Shown piece after piece: positions 1 to 12,419 of a stretch of DNA of 64,000 bases. The position numbers were made by a program, and so were the translations under genes. Source of the DNA: Arabidopsis thaliana (taxonomy: Eukaryota > Streptophyta > Magnoliopsida > Brassicales > Brassicaceae); contig NC_003074.8 in the NCBI RefSeq assembly GCF_000001735.4, positions 12,648,101 to 12,712,100 on the forward strand, given 5' to 3'. The notes beneath the pieces are model-generated. The model saw only the letters and a program-made list of their open reading frames with translations. It was not told where the DNA came from and searched no databases. Positions within the stretch are counted from its first letter, which is position 1. Each line of letters starts with the position of its first letter.

Positions 1-278
1 TTATAATTCATTTTCAGGAGGGCCTTGCAATGATCGACAATGGCCATAAAGACGGAAAGTGTCGGTACTGGTTTCCCTGTGTTTCTTCAGTTTACTCATC
101 CACCGGATCTGATACTTAACCTGATACATGCTCTGTCTTTTTTGCTTGCTTTATATGAAATACTGTCACACTTTCTTACACATAAATTACGAAGAAATCT
201 CTTCGGTATATTACTTAAATTCTCGTGTACATGTATCAAGAATTGTTTGATTCATAGACCACCTTGTTAAAAAAAATA
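1..278. other. AT-rich flank, no gene recognised
   Basis: No coding exon, repeat or RNA gene is recognisable here. It lies 3' of the FAD4-like pseudogene. A short open frame at the window start has no family features. Confidence 0.4.
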
Positions 279-1147
279 TTATGCTTTGTTGTTGGAGATC
301 TCTGTTTCTTCTATCCAGTCAGAGTTTGGTTCACCCCATAATCGAGGTCTCATCCCAAGCTGGAAATAAAAAACACCATCTCCAATTCTTCAAAGACATT
401 GCTCTCATCCAAAACATTGTTCCATGTCCCACTCACGATGCAGTAATTGTTGTTATATGGTGCTCGATGATGTTCCGCGTGCTGTCTCCTTGAAACAAGC
501 AATCCCATGTTCTGCAACGCTACCACGAGAGGTGGACGCTTGCTCTTGGTTCCATGTGCCCAAGCATGGAATTGCTGGCTAAGCATTATGCAAAATGCAA
601 ATGTGCACACAAAGCCATGAAACACATCGTCGTTAAATGCAAGGTCTAGTGGGAGAATTGTAAAGGTTATGACTTGAGCCAGAGCGTGTAGATTGTTAGC
701 AAATTACCGTATGGTGATTGTCCAAGACCACTTGTGGTGACCCTGAAATGCTTCGATTTGGGTTCCTACTACAGGTGTTGACTCATCACCATAGTTATCA
801 ATGGCCAAGTGGTAGACACCGGAACCTAGATCAGCTAAGATGTACCCTGCATAACCGGCTAAAGCTGGATCGAGCCAGAGATGAGAATCAAACCCTCCAA
901 TGACAGATTTAGCTCAAGAGACAAACAAAGTGGTGCAGCCCGCTGCAACCCTTAACCGATGGGTCCATGTCGATTTCAGAGTTGGGTCGTTGGTCAGAGG
1001 AGGACTCACAAGACGTTGCTCAACCACAAGCTTCTCATGATTAGGCTGAAACTTGGTCAATTGTAGGGTTGTGTCGTTTGACAGAGGAGATTTCACAATG
1101 CGTTGCTCTACCACAAGCTTCTCACGATTTAGCTGAGGCTTGGTAGT
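279..1147 (-). pseudogene. FAD4-like chloroplast desaturase pseudogene
   Basis: The minus-strand translation matches the plant FAD4 (TMEM189/Kua) family, plastid-membrane desaturases that introduce the trans-delta-3 bond into phosphatidylglycerol acyl chains. The histidine motifs are readable in order: QGHHKW (about 735-755), HAWAH (about 560-575) and RRQHAEHH (about 470-495). They are followed by the conserved YNNNYCIVSG stretch and the C-terminal EPNSDW-EETEISNN end, stopping at 279-281. The copy is dead. It has an in-frame TGA after LFVS (about 910) and a TAA where family members read Gln (about 707). A T run near 370 is two bases longer than expected, shifting the frame before the last ~30 codons. 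The transit-peptide end is lost beyond about 1147. A short EQR-LSND-type motif occurs twice before the conserved domain. FAD4 genes are intronless, so lack of introns does not distinguish a retrocopy from a DNA copy. Confidence 0.88.
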
Positions 1148-1182
1148 AGTAAAATATTACAAAAAAATATATTTATTTTGCA

Positions 1183-1206
1183 TCCGCTTAGGCGGGCCTT
1201 ATCTAG
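1183..1206 (+). mobile_element. Candidate Helitron 3' terminus
   Basis: A small hairpin (CCGC-TTAG-GCGG, 1184-1195) is followed by a short AT stretch and CTAG at 1203-1206, then T. Helitrons end in a hairpin plus CTRR and insert between A and T. The 5' TC end was not located, so element length is unknown. The FAD4-like pseudogene stops about 40 bp upstream, so it may lie inside the element. Confidence 0.45.
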
Positions 1207-1595
1207 TTATCATATAAATTAGTTTTGATGTTATCATTTGGATCTTTTTGCACCGTTTTCATTATCATATTATCAACATCTTTTTATTTTATATATATTG
1301 ACTAAAGTTTTATGCAAAATCTTATATATATAAAATATGAAACGGCTCTTTAAATATTTTGTAATATTTTCCACTAACTCATTTTGGAAAGCTTTTGGAA
1401 AAGAATCCAACAACAAGATTTATTATGATGCCCTATAAAAACAAATTTCTCCCAAAATATCTGATTACAAAAATTATATATCTTAGTATTTTTGATACTA
1501 TATACATATACTATTTTCTTCGATAATGTGACACATTTAAAGGTATCTAATTTTCATTTTAAAAATAAACATTACCTAATTTTGAAGAAAATTCT
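1207..1595. other. AT-rich spacer 3' of the ABCB gene
   Basis: AT-rich DNA between the Helitron-like end and the ABCB stop codon. It probably includes the ABCB 3' UTR (minus strand). No further gene or repeat was recognised. Confidence 0.4.
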
Positions 1596-4500
1596 TCAAG
1601 ATTTAAGATCATGAGCATGTGCAAGCCTAGAGAACTGGCCTCCAATATTTTTCAAGTGGTCGTAACTCCCTGTCTCTATTACAGTTCCATCTACGATCAA
1701 TGCAATACAATCCAAATTTTTCAAGGTGTTCAGACGGTGAGCCACTACTACAGTAGTCATATTTCGGCTAGCCATGATCCTAGCTAGAGCGTCCTGAACC
1801 TCCTGCTCTGAGTTAGAGTCTAAGGAACTCGTAACCTCATCAAGTAGAAGGATTATAGGGCTTCTCAGAAAGGCTCTAGCGATAGCTATCCTCTGTTTTT
1901 GACCACCTGAAAGTTGTACTCCTCTTTCTCCACATTCTGTTTTATATCCTTTTTCCATTGCCCTTTATAGATGAAAAACAAAACATAAAGAGAATTGAAC
2001 ATAGCAAAAAAAAAAGGAAGAAAAAATAACAAAAAGCATACGAAAATATTATTTTGTTAGCTCATTCAAAATTTACGATAAGAAGTTTGAACTCTAAAGT
2101 CTATAAATATCAAACAAAACAAAAATATGTTTTGAACTCTAGAAACTACTAGCCAAAACATACAAGGAGGATGCAAATACTACTTGTGTATTATATGTAA
2201 AAATAGAATCACACTTACGAGATGAAATCATGAGCATTCGCGGCTTTAGCAGCCTCCACTACCTCATCCTCCGTTGCTTCGGGTCGTCCGAGTATAATAT
2301 TATCTTGGATACTTCCTGAGTAAACAACTGGCTCTTGGCTCACTAGAGCAGTATGTTTTCTATACCATTTGATATTTATATCTCGCAAATTTTCACTATC
2401 TATTTTCACACAACCTATTTCCACATCATAGAAGCGTTGGATCAAAGCTATCACTGTTGATTTACCACATCCTGATGTACCAACCAATCCAATGCTTGTC
2501 CCAGGCTTGATATCCAAGGAAAAATCTCGAAGCACCAGAATACTAGGCCGGTTAGGGTATGAAAAATCGATATTCTTCAGTTCTATTCGGCCTTGTATTG
2601 TCCCCATCTTTTCTCCATGGTTTGTATTTTCCTACATGTAACACTAACTATTAATAATATACGACGATTAGTTCAAAGAAAATTTTCAACGTCCTATAGA
2701 AGATGATAAAATGTTAATGGATGTTTGTAACTTACATGCGATGAAGGACGATCAAGGATATTGAAAACAGAAGAAATGGCGGCAGTGCCTTTGGCAAGGT
2801 CAGAAGTCATGCTTCCTGCTTCCGCAATAACCTTGCCAGTGCTTACCAAAACAAAGAATGTCTTGAATACATCCCCGGCCGATATTTCCCCTTTTTGAAC
2901 CAACACTCCTCCATACCAAAAGTCTAATGCCCATGTCAAGAATGTTAGGCATTGTGCAGACCCCATCCCAAAGCCTGCGAGCCAAGCTGCCTTCCTACCC
3001 TTTCTTTTTGCCTCATATTGAGCATTGTCAAATATTTCTATGATCTTCTTCGTAGACCCTAAGGATGTAACAATTTTGTGGTTGTAAATAGCTTCTGATG
3101 CAATCTGTGAGCTACGGTTTTGTGCATAGGCGTAATTGTTGGAAATTTTGGAGAGCAAAACCTTTTTGGTATAGAAGCAAAGGATAGAGAGTGGCTGTAC
3201 CGCGATCATTACCAACGCGAGTTTCCAAGAAATTAGTAGACCTATGATCATTGCGATTGTGACACCTGAAATGGTCTGGACAAGTAAGGAGATTCTGTCG
3301 GCTACTAAGGACTTCACAATGGACACTTCATTATTAAGCCTTGAACAAATCTCACTGGTAAAGTTCTCTTCCACATCAAACCATGCAGGTTCAAAGGTAA
3401 AGATTTTTTCAAGCATTTTCAACCGAAGTCGTTGCATTAGCCTTTCACCCATTTTTGCAAAACTATAATGCTGAAGGAGATTAAGGGTGATGGAGAGAAA
3501 GGTAAGGGAAATGAAGATTAAAGAGTAGATGTGTATCTTATCTTGCATTTCTTGAGAGCTTTTTGCGAAAAATGCTGATATCATACCGCCAATACTTAAG
3601 GCATAAACCGGTTGGATTGCACCAAATGTAGTTGCTGATATGCAACCGACGAGAGAAGACTTCCACTCAGGAGAAACAAATGGAAGAAGTCGAGTGAATG
3701 AAGTAGAAGGGATATTTTCATTGATCTTGGTTGTGTGATTGCTCTCCAATGTGATAGGAGAAACAATGAGATCAGGAGATGACCTATTGCTTAGCCTAAT
3801 GACACTGTTCATAGTCGACCAACGTTGTTGTATCTCAGGACTGTTGACCCTATCTTGAAGATCTTGTTGATGTTCATGACCGAATTGTCTTTGAAGTTTT
3901 ACGAGTTTTGCATAATGGTTGTTCTTTGTCATCAAATCTTCATGAGAACCCAATTCTCTAACGGAACCATTTTCTAACATGGCAATGATATTTGCTCCTC
4001 TAACTGTTGAAAGCTTATGTGCCACCACCTATTTCACAATATATGCATATTGTTATAAGGAAAAAAAAACTCATGAGTTTGAGAAAAGTTTAAAGTACCA
4101 ATGTAGTTCGTCCTGCGGCTACTTGATCAAGTGCATTTTGAATCAATGTTTCGGATTCTCCATCTAGTGCACTTGTTGCTTCATCTAGAAGTAAAATAAC
4201 GGGATTTCTAATAATTGCCCGTGCAATTGCAATCCGCTGCTTCTGACCTCCTGATAAAAGGGCGCCGCGATTGCCTATCTGTTTTCATGTCAATGGTATA
4301 ACAAAATATAACAAATTATAATTATGTAAATAAATTTACTTTCAAATACATACGTGTGTATCATAACCATTTGGTAGTTGTGTTATAAAGCCATGTGCAT
4401 TTGCAGCCTTTGCAGCTGAAATAACTTCATCCATTGACGCCTTATTTTTCCCAAACATTAGATTTTCCATTATGGACGTTCCAAATAAAGCATGATCTTG

Positions 4501-7500
4501 ACTCACTACACCAATGTGTTGTCTCATCCATTTTAACTGAAGAGTCTTTATGTCAAACCCATCAATCCTCACAAACCCCTCACATGGATCATAAAACCTT
4601 TGTAGTAATGCAATTACTGTTGATTTGCCACTTCCACTAGCTCCCATTAAAGCTACACTTTGCCCAACATCAACAGTGAGAGTGAAGTCTTTGAGAATTA
4701 TGGTTTCTGGACGAGAAAGATATACTAAGGTTACACGTTCAAACTCTACTCTTCCCTTCATTTTCTCTCCGGGTATGAATCCTTTCTTTGTATCCTCACC
4801 ATCTATCTCTGAAATTCTATCAATTCTTGAACATATTCGAGCTGCCGCAACTGAAGCCTCGGAAAAGTATCTTATTTCAGTCAGTGCCGTCCCTAGAGAG
4901 CTGCACCATTTTATTCATTCAACAAATATTACTTATTATCTCATGCAATCTGAAAGTATGTAAGGATTTACTTACTTACATTCCACCCAAGACGAAGGAG
5001 ATACCAGCTGCATAAATGCGTCCACCGGTTTCTTGTTTGTGCATCACCAATCTGCTTCCGTACCAAGCAAGAAAAGCCCAAATGGTGAATGAAATCCCTG
5101 AGCTTCCCACGGCTAAACCTTTGGCAAGACCTTGCTTTAACCCAAGCTTTTTGTGTCTTTCCAAGACTTCCGAGTATTTCTTGATTATTTGAGTTTCGGC
5201 TGTGAATGAAAGAATTGTCTTGATGGAGCTTAGAGCCTGTTCCACGATGGAGTTTGCTTTGGTGTATTCTTTAAAAGATTTCTTTGATAAGTGAACAAGG
5301 TATTTGCCATAGATCAACCCTGGGATTAGAAGAAGAACAAGTGTTGGGATGGCCACCACGGTTAATCTCCATGAAAAGTATGCCGAAAACACAAGGCCAG
5401 TGATGAAAACTGATATGTGCATCAAAAATATGGGCACCTGAGATAATTAGCAGATTGGTAAATTTCTTTATTATGACAAAACATGTTTAAAACAATTTTT
5501 TATTCTTTTATTTAAAAAGTATGCCCTTACAATTACAATAATAGTAAACTAATCCTGTTGTACAATCTTACGCATAAGAAAACTATAAGTTTATTTCTTC
5601 TTAATTAAAATCGCATTATCAAACATGTTCTATAAATAAGAGTATCTTACTAATTAATTTATTTTATTGCTGTTAAATCAAATATTTTATATTGTTACAG
5701 CTATGTTCTTAAACTATGAATTGATCGATAGGCGGAGATTACTAGAAAACTCAATAATGACTAAACTCTTAGGCCAACTCCATTGATGTTTCTTAAAAGT
5801 TTCTTAAATCCAATCCTTAAAAATAAAACTCAAAAACTAAATCAAAATTTATATTAATGTGAAGGATCAAGCCTAAATAAAGATTTTAAGAATTGTTAAG
5901 AAACTGTGACATGTCGCTTTTATGATTGGCTCGATTTTTTATTTTCTTTGACTCGTAATTATTAACAAAAGAAAGAAAAAAAACTCTTTTATGAAATCTC
6001 AAATCTCTCCCTTTCTCTCACAACACCACATAACTCTCTGATTCTTCAACCTCTTTTCGTTTTAAATATCAAATTAGTTGAGCATATATGACAAAAATAT
6101 TACCAAATCAAGCTTAAATCTAATCGTTATTCCGGTTTTGATTTGTCTTTTTTTTTTTTAAAAGGTTTTTTTGTCATCTATGTTTACTATTTAAGAATTT
6201 CTAGTAGTTATTATGTTTGACCAAATAAAATTATTTATAATTTTATATTTTAAAAATAAGTTTCTTCAAAGAAACTCATTTAAGGACTCCACCATTGGAG
6301 AATAAAAATTATAAGGACTCAACAAAAACTCTAAACTTCAAAATTATCAAAGTTTATTATTACAAATTTTAAAGGATTCTTTCTAAGGACTCCACCATTA
6401 GATTTGCTCTTAGAGCCCTTTATACATGTATTTCACCAAAAAAATAATCCTTTATCAATGTAAAATTGGTAGTGTTTTGGACCTTTTTCTACAAAAGTTA
6501 TAAATTTAGAACAACAAGGTACATACTGTATGTTTTTTTTTAGGTAGTTTTTGTATATCTCAAATTATACCGTACGTCAACCACAATATTAAACTTAATA
6601 AGCTTTCACAAATGACAGCTCAATATATACCTTTTCACTAAGAAGTTGTTGGATGAGAGAAGTATCCGTAGAAATGGTGTGGATGATTTCAGAAGTGGAA
6701 ATATCTGAATCGAAAAACGAAACTTCTTGTCGGAGAACAGCTTCAAGATATGTTCGACGTATCTTCATAACTTGTCTTTCGCTTGTTTTGCTCCAACAAT
6801 ATCCCTCTGCACCAAAAAATCCATTCCATATATTTTTAAATCATTTTATTGCATACATATTTACAATTAAGAAAATACTTAAATGATGATATAAAAACTA
6901 TTGACATTACCCATAAATGCCACTCCCAAGATTGCCAATCCCAGGTATACAAAGTATAAACTGCACTGTATAAAATAAATAATGCAATGTTTAGGTCGAA
7001 TGTTTATTAAGAAATCTAATCACTCAAGAATATTTTTCTTATCAACATATATTATGAAAATAAAATAACTTGTTGGTTAACGAAACTAAAAGAAAAGAAT
7101 TTACATAAATAAAATCATGGAAACGAATTGTTCTATTATGAGCTAAATAACTAGCTTTGAATTCATAGAATTTGGAATATAATATATATAAAAAACACCT
7201 AAAACTTAAAAGGATCACACATGAATACAATAATCAGTATCTTTCTTTAACACATGGATCATTGTGACATCAAGAATTGAACTGCATATCACTTGAGCGA
7301 TACATGTGTATAAAAAACTCCCACGAACAAATTTTATTCAAATACGTACATCGATACATATATCATTCCATAAATAGATAAAACTAATTAAACCCTTCAA
7401 CAAAAAACAAAGATTGATAACAATTATTTTGTTTTCACTATTTTACTTCTTAATATTTTTAATTTTAACAATTGTTTCTGGAATAAATATAACAACTATC

Positions 7501-7765
7501 AACCTAACTGAATTAAGAGATGACTAACCTTTTGAATCTCTTCTTTGAAATTTGTGGAACTAGGATTGTGTTGACTGTAGCCCAAAGTATTCATGATCCT
7601 GCTTACGAACACTAGCGACACATTCGTGGACATTCCATCTCCAATGGCTCCCACACTACCAAGTACCATAAGAACTATATCTATCCAATCTGCAAACCGA
7701 AATATTACGTGTGTGTTCCTACTCGATTTAGATGATACCGTCTCGGTTTTCGCTTGAGATCTCAT
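1596..7765 (-). CDS. ABCB: ABCB (MDR/P-glycoprotein) full-size ABC transporter, nine exons
   Basis: Full-length ATP-driven membrane exporter of the plant ABCB15/16/17/18/22 and PGP8-like group; substrate cannot be told from sequence. Exons by GT-AG junctions and phase: 7765-7529, 6965-6911, 6806-6631, 5437-4980, 4900-4354, 4278-4099, 4028-2736, 2631-2219, 1962-1596. Together they give 3726 nt, 1241 residues, the usual family length, with no internal stop. Domain order is TMD1-NBD1-linker-TMD2-NBD2. NBD1 has Walker [10 protein letters not shown] (about 395), Q-loop VVSQD, LSGGQ (about 499), [11 protein letters not shown] and switch His in VVAHKLS. NBD2 has GTSGCGKST (about 1033), LVSQE, LSGGQ (about 1137), [11 protein letters not shown] and VVAHRLN. 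Both catalytic Glu residues are present, so both ATP sites look competent. The start ATG (7763-7765) is followed by MRSQAKTET and the first membrane segment. My impression is that A. thaliana ABCB8/PGP8 is closest, but I could not test this. Expression is not known. Confidence 0.93.
5765..6415. mobile_element. MITE-like insertion in an ABCB intron
   Basis: The 1.19-kb intron between the third and fourth exons holds a ~650-bp AT-rich block with imperfect inverted ends. The left begins CTTAGGCCAACTCCATTGATG and the reverse complement of the right reads CTCTAAGAGCAAATCTAATGG. A second copy of AAGGACTCCACCATTRG lies at about 6283, subterminal to the one at about 6381. There is no coding capacity, consistent with a non-autonomous DNA transposon. 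Family and target duplication are unresolved. Confidence 0.5.
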
Positions 7766-8951
7766 CTTATTTCTTGTTTTGTCTTTGCTCTTCTTGAAAA
7801 TTTTCTTAAACCTCGATGAGAAGAGTTACATTAACTATAAGAAGAGTGAGACAAGTGATGGTTGAAGTGTTATGCACCAAAAATGGAAGGTGGGAGGAAC
7901 TTTTGCTTTTGTATGTTTTAACAATATAATATTAATTGCTTTTATATGTGATTTTCAATAATGTAGGTGTTCTTTATTATGCTTTTATCTTATGGTTGTT
8001 GATAATTCTATTTCATCACAAGTGGATTTCATTTGGTCACCGACTGACCGCATAATCCTGCTTTTGTTTAATTTTTGTTTTTATTTTATGACCAATCATT
8101 AACCATCTATAAAAGAGAGACCGATATTTTATGCTAGTAATACCACTTACTCTTCGACTGCGTTGTCTACTTCAACAATCCTCTTATATATTGTTTGAAA
8201 AACAAATCTCAAGTCTCAAGTCTCAAGTCTCAACAAGTGTTATATTCAATAATGTTTTTTTATTTAATAAAATTTGATTTGTAAGATGTTACAAAAATTC
8301 AGATACTATAACAAAATTTTCAAAATTTTAAAAACTTATATTAAATTGAAAAGTCAAGTCTCATATAATATTTTGCAGAAGTTTATTACTATAAAAAACC
8401 ATATCGACTTCTCGTAAATCAGAATATACCCTATATTTTTTAATACCTTATTTCCAGAAATATGTTAGGCATAATCTTTTTTTTTTCCAGATTTTTGTAA
8501 GCTCAGATAATCGAATCTCTGAATCTATTTTGTTCCAAACGTTTTCTGAAACCCAATATTATTTTATTTCTATAATTATTCACTTTTTAATCTATTTATT
8601 TGGTTGCTTGTTTAATTATGTGTAAATACTTAATAAGTTAGATTTTAGAAGTTTTTATGAGATTTTGTATTATGTTATTATAACATTATTAGATATGGTT
8701 TTCAAAAATGACTTTTTGAGCTCAAATTAAAAATTGTTGACAAAAAGAAAAAAACATTGTTAGATAAGGAAATTGGTGTTTGGATTTTATCGTCTATTGT
8801 TAGTTTATTGTTTATTCTAGTTTGATCACCTAAATCATGATCTAAGGTTAATATGTGTATCAAAAATGTTTGTTGAATTTCCGAAAGAACTAACTATCAG
8901 ATAATCATGTGTTTTTATCTCAACGAGAGACGGAGGTGAAACATTCAATGA
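7766..8951. other. ABCB upstream region
   Basis: AT-rich intergenic DNA that should contain the ABCB promoter on minus. A plus-strand CTATAAAAG box lies near 8108, and a short tandem of TCTCAAG (about four copies) near 8210-8235. No coding sequence is supported. Confidence 0.4.
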
Positions 8952-9519
8952 ATAATCGAAGAGATATTTGCCTTCTCTGGCACTTTTTAAAAACATTTTA
9001 CGTGTTACAACACTTCAAAAAAACAAGGCACTTTGTGTTGCCAAATTTAGTATTATACCCTTAAACCGATTTTTCATTTGTAAATCAAACCAAACCCCTT
9101 TTTTCTAAACCAAATGCGGTTCCTTTTCACCAATTTTTCTGTATCTCTCCCACGACTTTACAGTTTCACTTCACAAATCCAGTAAAAAAACCTAATTTAC
9201 ATTTGCTCGATCAATGTTCATGTCTCCGGCGAACAAATCTAGAAAAAACCCTAAAACGAAACTCTTACACAACTTGAGTTTCCTCTGTTCCTCATCGTCT
9301 TGTTAGAATCTAACTTTTGATTCATCAAAAAATGTGAAAGTTTAGATACATCTTTGTGTTCAATCATGTTTTGATTAGGATGAAGAATTCAGAAATTTGA
9401 TTATATCTTATATAGGAGAGAGACGTGTTTCGCTGATTTGCTAATTTGCTGATTTTATTGTTTTAATCTTACTTCTGAGAGAACCAATAGTAATTTCTGG
9501 TTTCTTCGTATTCTTGCAG

Positions 9520-10107
9520 GTTTTAAAAGCTCTACATGCTCCAATGACTGTGACTTTGGTTCAGTTTGCTGTTGGTAGTGTGCTCATTAGTATCATGTGG
9601 GTTCAGTTTGTTTTGGAGATGTGTCACTCACTCTGATATGTTTCCTTGATATCTAGTTGCCATCTTGCCGCTTGTTGTTGTGTGCACACTTGGTAATCTA
9701 TTTACGAATATGAGCCTCGGGAAAGTTTATGTTTCCTTTACTCATACCATTAAACCCATGGAGCCTTTTTTCTCTGTTTTATTATCTGCTTTGTTTCATG
9801 GGGAGGTGAGCTCTTTTTCTGATTTGTGTTTTTCTTTGACATGTTGGACAACATCACTCTCTTCTCAATTATAACATTGATGTCTCTCGTTCTGATGGCT
9901 CATGTGACTTTCTTTACGGAAGGCATCAAGTTCACTCCTTCATGCATTCAATCAGCTGTGAGTTTATTATATATTACAATTCTATTTTTTTATATCCTTC
10001 TCAAATGTTTGCAGTTCCTAACAACCAATCTCAGTTTTGCAGGGTGTGAATGTTCAACAAATATATACAAAGTCTTTTATCGATGCACTCTGCTTCCACG
10101 CATACCA
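9520..10107 (+). pseudogene. Captured PEP/phosphate translocator (PPT/CUE1-type) gene fragment
   Basis: Four exon-like blocks match the plastid phosphoenolpyruvate/phosphate translocator family (inner envelope, drug/metabolite transporter fold). Block 9520-9600 reads VLKALHAPMTV...; 9655-9805 reads ...[14 protein letters not shown]...[13 protein letters not shown]...; 9843-9957 reads [15 protein letters not shown]...EGIKFTPS...; and 10043-10107 reads [12 protein letters not shown].... Introns with AG acceptors and GT donors are kept, so this was copied from genomic DNA, not cDNA. The N-terminal part, the segment between the second and third blocks, and the C-terminus are missing, so no working carrier can be made. 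It lies inside a MULE, the classic Pack-MULE arrangement. The parent gene is presumably elsewhere in the genome. Confidence 0.87.
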
Positions 10108-10295
10108 GTAAGTTAAGACTTTTTTCTCTTAATGACTTTGTTCAATATTTGTTGACATTATCGATAATTGTAAAAATATGAATATAACAATGTAGACAAA
10201 AGAATTTTAATATACTCACAAGGCAATGCCAATCTAAGATATAGATACCATGAGGCATGTCGATATATAGTCATATTCATGCGGCCTCGATATCT

Positions 10296-10895
10296 TAAAG
10301 GTGGAGATGAAAGAAAAATCAACAAATAATTTTTCAATGTCCATAATAATGAGTCCATTTAAAAAGTCCATATGGAAACTGTTTTACTGAGCCATACCCA
10401 TTTTTCGGAATCAATATCTTGAAGGTGGAGATGAAAGAAAAATCAACAAATAATTTTTCAGTGTCCATAATAACGAATCCATTTAAATGAGTCCATAAGG
10501 AAAAATGTTTACTGAGCCATATCCATTTTTTCGAATCAATATCTTGAAGGTGGAGATGAAAGAAAAATCAATAAATAATTTTCAGTGTCCATAATAACGA
10601 GTCCATACGAAAACGTTTTTACTAAGCCATATCCATTTTTTGGGAATCAATATCTTGAAGGTGGAGATGAAAGAAAAATCAAAAAATAAATTTTCAGTGT
10701 CTATAATAACAAGTCCATTTAAATTAGTTCATACGGAAACCTTTTTACTGAGCAATATCCATTTTTTCAGAATCAATATCTTGAAGGTGGAGATGAAAGA
10801 AAAATCAACAAATAATTTTTTAGTGTCTATAATCATGAGTCTAATTAAATTAGTCCTTACAAACACCTTTTCACTGAGCCATATCCATTTTACAG
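10296..10895. repeat. Tandem repeat, ~111-126 bp period, five units
   Basis: Units are marked by CTTGAAGGTGGAGATGAAAG at about 10295, 10418, 10543, 10654 and 10780. Each unit continues with AAATAATTTTTCAGTGTCCA, ATAATAACGAGTCCA and ACTGAGCCATATCC. The same sequence in a longer form (~200-bp period) occurs in the second MULE at 21222-21800. It creates several spurious short ORFs. Confidence 0.85.
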
Positions 10896-11059
10896 GTATA
10901 AGTCTACTATTTTTTCTTATATAAATAAAATGTAAATGGAACAATGTTAATTACAACAGCTTCTTAATAAAGCTAACTTGCGATCAGCTTCGCCCTTCTA
11001 AAAGAAAAGTTCTGGGAGAAGGCAGCATTCTGTCCCAAAACATGCCTTTACCTTTTGGA

Positions 11060-11195
11060 TTGCAAACATTGACAGACTACCTGTCAAAATGGGGCTTACT
11101 AGTTGGGGAATGCAACTCAGTTCGGACTGTGTTTTTTGTAACTCTGCGGAAGAAAACAGAGACCATCTCTTGCTCCACTATACTTTCTCCGAGGA
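11060..11195 (+). pseudogene. LINE reverse-transcriptase C-terminal (zf-RVT) fragment
   Basis: One frame reads DRL...TSWGMQLSSDCVFCNS followed by AEENRDHLLLHYTFSEE. This is the CxxC-x-H zinc-binding region found downstream of the reverse transcriptase in plant L1-type LINEs. It is a short relic with no flanking poly(A), embedded in the MULE. Confidence 0.6.
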
Positions 11196-11744
11196 GAGAG
11201 ATAGAGAGATAAATTTCTTTTATTTTGCATAAGGATCAGAATCGAGGAAGAAGAAGAAAAAGAAATCGAGAAAGTGGAGAATTGGAAAGAAATGGAAATT
11301 GTGAATTGAAGAGGTGGGCTGAGATTGTCTTTAGAGATCTCAAACGTCTGTTTTTATCTTATTGGCCACATGTTTTATTAGATACCACATCAAACAAAAC
11401 CAATCGAACCGGTTAAACAATTGATGGTTTAATTAGGGAAGGATAGAATTGTCTTTATTTCCTCCAAAAACAAGAAAAAGTGCCTCAACTTTGGAAAGTG
11501 CCTAAAACGTAAATACACTAGATATTAACCCGCGGTATACCGCGGGCCTATATTTTTATTAAATAAAAAATAATTGAATATTTTTTAAGATGATTTAATA
11601 AATTTATGCTATTGTTTGATTTAAATGTATAATTCACCGCGAGACGAAATTTTATAACTCAAATTCAAAGTTTTAAGTTGTATTTGTTTATTTTGTTAAA
11701 TGTTTAATATTGTATAATTGTATTTTGATTGTTGTTTCTCGGAT

Positions 11745-12255
11745 TTCACCCGTAGTATACCATCCCATATTAATATCGAATCAAACTCGTCAATTCTAGG
11801 ATTTCACCCGTGGTAGTATTTAATTGTATAATTATATTTTAATTGTCATTCTAGGATTTCACTCCTAATTCTATCACAAATTATTATCAACCCAAACCAG
11901 TCAATTCTAAAATATCACCCGTAGTACACCATCCCATATTAATATCGAATCAAGCCCGTCAATTCTAGGATTTCACCCGTGGTAGTATTTAATTGTATAA
12001 TTATATTTTAATTATCATTCTAGGATTTTACTCCTAATTCTATCGCAAATTATTATCAACCCAAACCAGTCAATTCTAAAATATCACCCGTAGTACACCA
12101 TCCCATATTAATATCGATTCAAACTCGTCAATTCTAGGATTTCACTCGTGGTAGTATTTAATTGTATAATTATATTTTGATTGTCATTCTAGGATTTAAC
12201 TCCTAGTTCTATCGTAAATTCTTATCAACCCAAACAGTCAATTATAAAATTTCAC
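11745..12255. repeat. 169-bp tandem repeat, three units
   Basis: The marker CATCCCATATTAATATCGA recurs at 11761, 11930 and 12099, exactly 169 bp apart. Each unit carries TTCACCCGTAGTA and GTCAATTCTAGGATTTCAC. It is part of the Helitron-like block. Confidence 0.85.
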
Positions 12256-12419
12256 CCGTAGTATAAAGTTTAAATATTTATAATGTTTAAATTTCTTATA
12301 AAAAAATCAAAATGTGTTTTAAAAAAATTAAAGTTTTAAGTGCTTTTTTTTAATATTGTTAATTTTGTTTAGTGTTTAAGATTATATAATTATATTATGA
12401 TTGTTATTATATATTTTTT

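Noticed and set aside
350..625. 91-residue FAD4-like ORF as a small intact gene
   Set aside because: It is the middle of a longer desaturase reading frame interrupted by stops and a shift on both sides.
8961..11517. MULE ending at 11517
   Set aside because: A TIR-like stretch is there, but the matching 9-bp TSD of the left end is at 13932-13940, so the outer element ends at 13931.
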